Below, piece by piece: positions 62,407 through 64,000 of a DNA stretch of 64,000 nucleotides. The first letter of the stretch is position 1. Each line of letters opens with the position of its first letter. Position numbers and translations under genes: made by a program. The stretch comes from Propionispira raffinosivorans DSM 20765 (GTDB lineage: Bacteria; Bacillota; Negativicutes; Selenomonadales; Selenomonadaceae). The notes beneath the pieces were generated by a model. The model saw only the letters and a list, made by a program, of their open reading frames with translations. It ran no database searches and was not told the origin of the DNA. The DNA lies in assembly GCF_000381065.1 (NCBI RefSeq), contig NZ_KB905846.1:62001-126000 (forward strand). Reading direction: 5' to 3'.

Positions 62407-63291
62407 TTATAGGATACCCTCTATGTTGCGACAAAGTTCAATCGTGGCCTGCAATTCTTTCGATACATATTTATCTTTATGATACACAATATGAAAGTCA
62501 CGCTTAAACGATAAATCTTCTACAGTAAAACTGCATAGCTCGCCTCTAGCCAATTCATTTTTTACGGCACGCCTTGAAATAACGCTGACGCCAAGACCCG
62601 CAATGACTGCTTTTTTTATAGTTTCTGCATTATTGTAAACACCGCTGATTTCAAAATCCACCGCATGCTGCTGCATCAGTTTCGTAAATAAATCACGCGT
62701 ACCACTGCCATCTTCACGCACAAAAAACTTCATTTTTTTAAGCATCGTCAGGGAAATTTCTTTTTTTTCTAAAAAAGCACTTTGTGGTGATGCGATAAAA
62801 ATTAATTCATCCGCTAAAAAAGGCTGCGCGATCAAAGATTCAGACTGAATAACACCTTCCACCAGTGCCAAATCCAATTCATCTTGCAACAGCATTTTCT
62901 CCAACTCTGCCGTATTATGAATTTCAGAAACAATATCCTGATTGGGATTCATCTCATACATATATTGTATCAAATCAATCAAGACACACTCCCCGATTGT
63001 TACACTGGCACCAATTCGCAGATGATATACCTGACCAAATTCACGCATGGCCAATTCCGTCTGTTGATGCAGGCTCATCGTCCGTTGCGCATAACGCAGC
63101 AATCGTTGTCCAGCCTCCGTGATGAACAATCTACGCCCCAATCTTTCAAATAGCAGCACCTCATAATGCTCTTCTAATTCTTGAATCGCTTGGCTGACCG
63201 AAGGCTGCGTCATATGAAGCTTTGCCGCAGCACGTGTCATATTATTTTCATCACAAACACACAGAAAAATGTTTAAATGCCGTAAAGTCAT
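62407..63291 (-). CDS. LysR-family regulator (CysL/YeiE-like)
   Basis: A 294-aa LTTR: HTH residues 3-60 (LNIFLCVCDENNMTRAAAKL, TQPSVSQAIQELEEHYEVLL) and effector domain (about 90-290). It is divergent from a YeiH-family exporter, and LysR-yeiH pairs are common, so it likely controls that gene. AAGGAG precedes the ATG. Inducer unknown. Confidence 0.92.
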   Translation of the reverse strand: MTLRHLNIFLCVCDENNMTRAAAKLHMTQPSVSQAIQELEEHYEVLLFERLGRRLFITEAGQRLLRYAQRTMSLHQQTELAMREFGQVYHLRIGASVTIGECVLIDLIQYMYEMNPNQDIVSEIHNTAELEKMLLQDELDLALVEGVIQSESLIAQPFLADELIFIASPQSAFLEKKEISLTMLKKMKFFVREDGSGTRDLFTKLMQQHAVDFEISGVYNNAETIKKAVIAGLGVSVISRRAVKNELARGELCSFTVEDLSFKRDFHIVYHKDKYVSKELQATIELCRNIEGIL

Positions 63292-63402
63292 TCACATTGC
63301 TCCTTTTATCTATTTTTACCTATCGTTTTCATAAAATTATACTATTTTACATATCAATATGCAAGTGCTAAGCTTACAACAAGAAAAGGAGTGAATTTTT
63401 TA

Positions 63403-64000
63403 ATGAATCAACAACACATCAAAGGTATTTTATTTTGTTTTTTATTTGCAATCCCGGCTTATTTTTTGGGTAATCAATTTCCGATTATTGGCGGTCCTGT
63501 ATTCGGGATTTTACTCGGCATTGCCGCAGCAACATTTAAACGTCCATCATCTTTTGAAACAGGCATCAAATTCACTGGCAAAAAAATATTACAGTACTCC
63601 ATTATTCTACTCGGCTTCGAAATGAATTTATTTCATGTCATGGCAGTCGGCTCACAATCACTTTATGTAATGATCTTTACACTAATTACGGCCTTTGGTG
63701 TCGCCTATAGCGTTGGCAAACTGCTTAAGCTTGATAAAGATACAACGATTCTTATTGGAGCGGGTACAGCGATTTGTGGTGGTTCTGCCATTGCTGCAGT
63801 TGCACCGGTCATCGGTGCCAAAGATCAAGATGTCGCTTTTTCTATCTCCACAATCTTTTTATTCAATGTTATAGCTGTTTTTATTTTCCCGGCTATTGGT
63901 CACTTTTTAAATTTAAGCAATACTGGTTTTGGTATGTGGGCCGGTACTGCGATCAATGATACCTCTTCCGTCGTGGCAGCTGGTTACTCTTATAGCACAG
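63403..64000 (+). CDS. YeiH/UPF0324 family putative exporter, cut by window end
   Basis: The first 199 codons of an integral membrane protein of the YeiH (PSE, putative sulfate exporter) family: repeated hydrophobic helices, GGPVFGILLGIAAATF, LIGAGTAICGGSAIAAVAPV and WAGTAINDTSSVVAAGYSYS are typical. Start ATG 63403 with AAAGGAG upstream. The 3' end lies beyond the window. The substrate is not established for the family; the divergent LysR gene is the likely regulator. Confidence 0.9.
   Translation, partial: MNQQHIKGILFCFLFAIPAYFLGNQFPIIGGPVFGILLGIAAATFKRPSSFETGIKFTGKKILQYSIILLGFEMNLFHVMAVGSQSLYVMIFTLITAFGVAYSVGKLLKLDKDTTILIGAGTAICGGSAIAAVAPVIGAKDQDVAFSISTIFLFNVIAVFIFPAIGHFLNLSNTGFGMWAGTAINDTSSVVAAGYSYST

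Overview
The window looks like a low-G+C chromosome of a Gram-negative-type Firmicute. The class Negativicutes (Sporomusa/Selenomonas relatives) is my best guess. Pointers are strong GGAGG ribosome sites, GTG/TTG starts, a Tat-exported membrane formate dehydrogenase, the futalosine menaquinone pathway and a Gram-positive-style chemotaxis operon. The assignment is inference; there is no rRNA or tRNA here to settle it.

Layout. 1-1.2 kb: start of purC, complete purE and one uncertain ORF. 1.3-7.8 kb: a tight minus-strand chemotaxis operon read cheY-cheA-cheW-mcp-cheR-cheB. 8-13.9 kb: aromatic-acid exporter-like protein, a DAACS dicarboxylate/glutamate symporter, an aldehyde dehydrogenase and two unknowns. 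14-20.7 kb: formate dehydrogenase module, with fdhD divergent from fdnG-fdhE-fdnH-fdnI. The catalytic subunit uses Cys, not selenocysteine. 20.8-22.7 kb: small exported proteins and a probable small RNA behind a Pho-box promoter. 22.7-27.4 kb: a glycolate/lactate oxidase pair (glcD-glcF) flanked by a histidine kinase with a sugar-diacid-type sensor domain and a NarL-type regulator. 27.7-35.5 kb: a metal-homeostasis block (COG0701 permease with its TIGR03943 partner, cell-wall amidase, polysaccharide deacetylase, YibE/F protein, znuA divergent from znuC-znuB-zur). It is followed by a second Pho-box small RNA candidate.

35.7-50.3 kb is a worn accessory region. It holds a broken GGDEF/EAL gene, transposase remnants of the IS6, IS1182, IS4 and IS5 types, and a fragment of a Tn7-like TnsB. 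Between them sit intact genes: a radical SAM protein, a paired SMR exporter under a guanidine-I riboswitch, a DJ-1/PfpI-ferredoxin fusion, a MocR regulator, a RidA/HxlR pair, two nitroreductases, and an alpha/beta hydrolase with a LysR regulator. 50.4-55.3 kb is an apparently intact Tn7-like transposition operon (tnsA-tnsB-tnsC-tnsD) lying just beyond the 3' end of guaA. 55.8-64 kb returns to core genes: guaA, a soluble chemoreceptor, the menaquinone genes mqnE-mqnA-mqnC plus an MTAP-like nucleosidase, and a LysR regulator divergent from a YeiH-family exporter cut by the window end.

Most attractive leads: (i) two roughly 100-nt transcription units, each with an 11-bp-phased Pho box, a -10 element exactly 11 nt further on, and an intrinsic terminator; one shows CUCCUCC (anti-Shine-Dalgarno) in a hairpin loop; (ii) the Tn7-like element next to guaA, with a 34-bp inverted repeat around the guaA terminator and a second, decayed TnsB fragment 12 kb away; (iii) the DJ-1-ferredoxin fusion; (iv) an MTAP-like enzyme in the menaquinone operon that lacks phosphate-site residues; (v) znuB reading 152 nt into zur.
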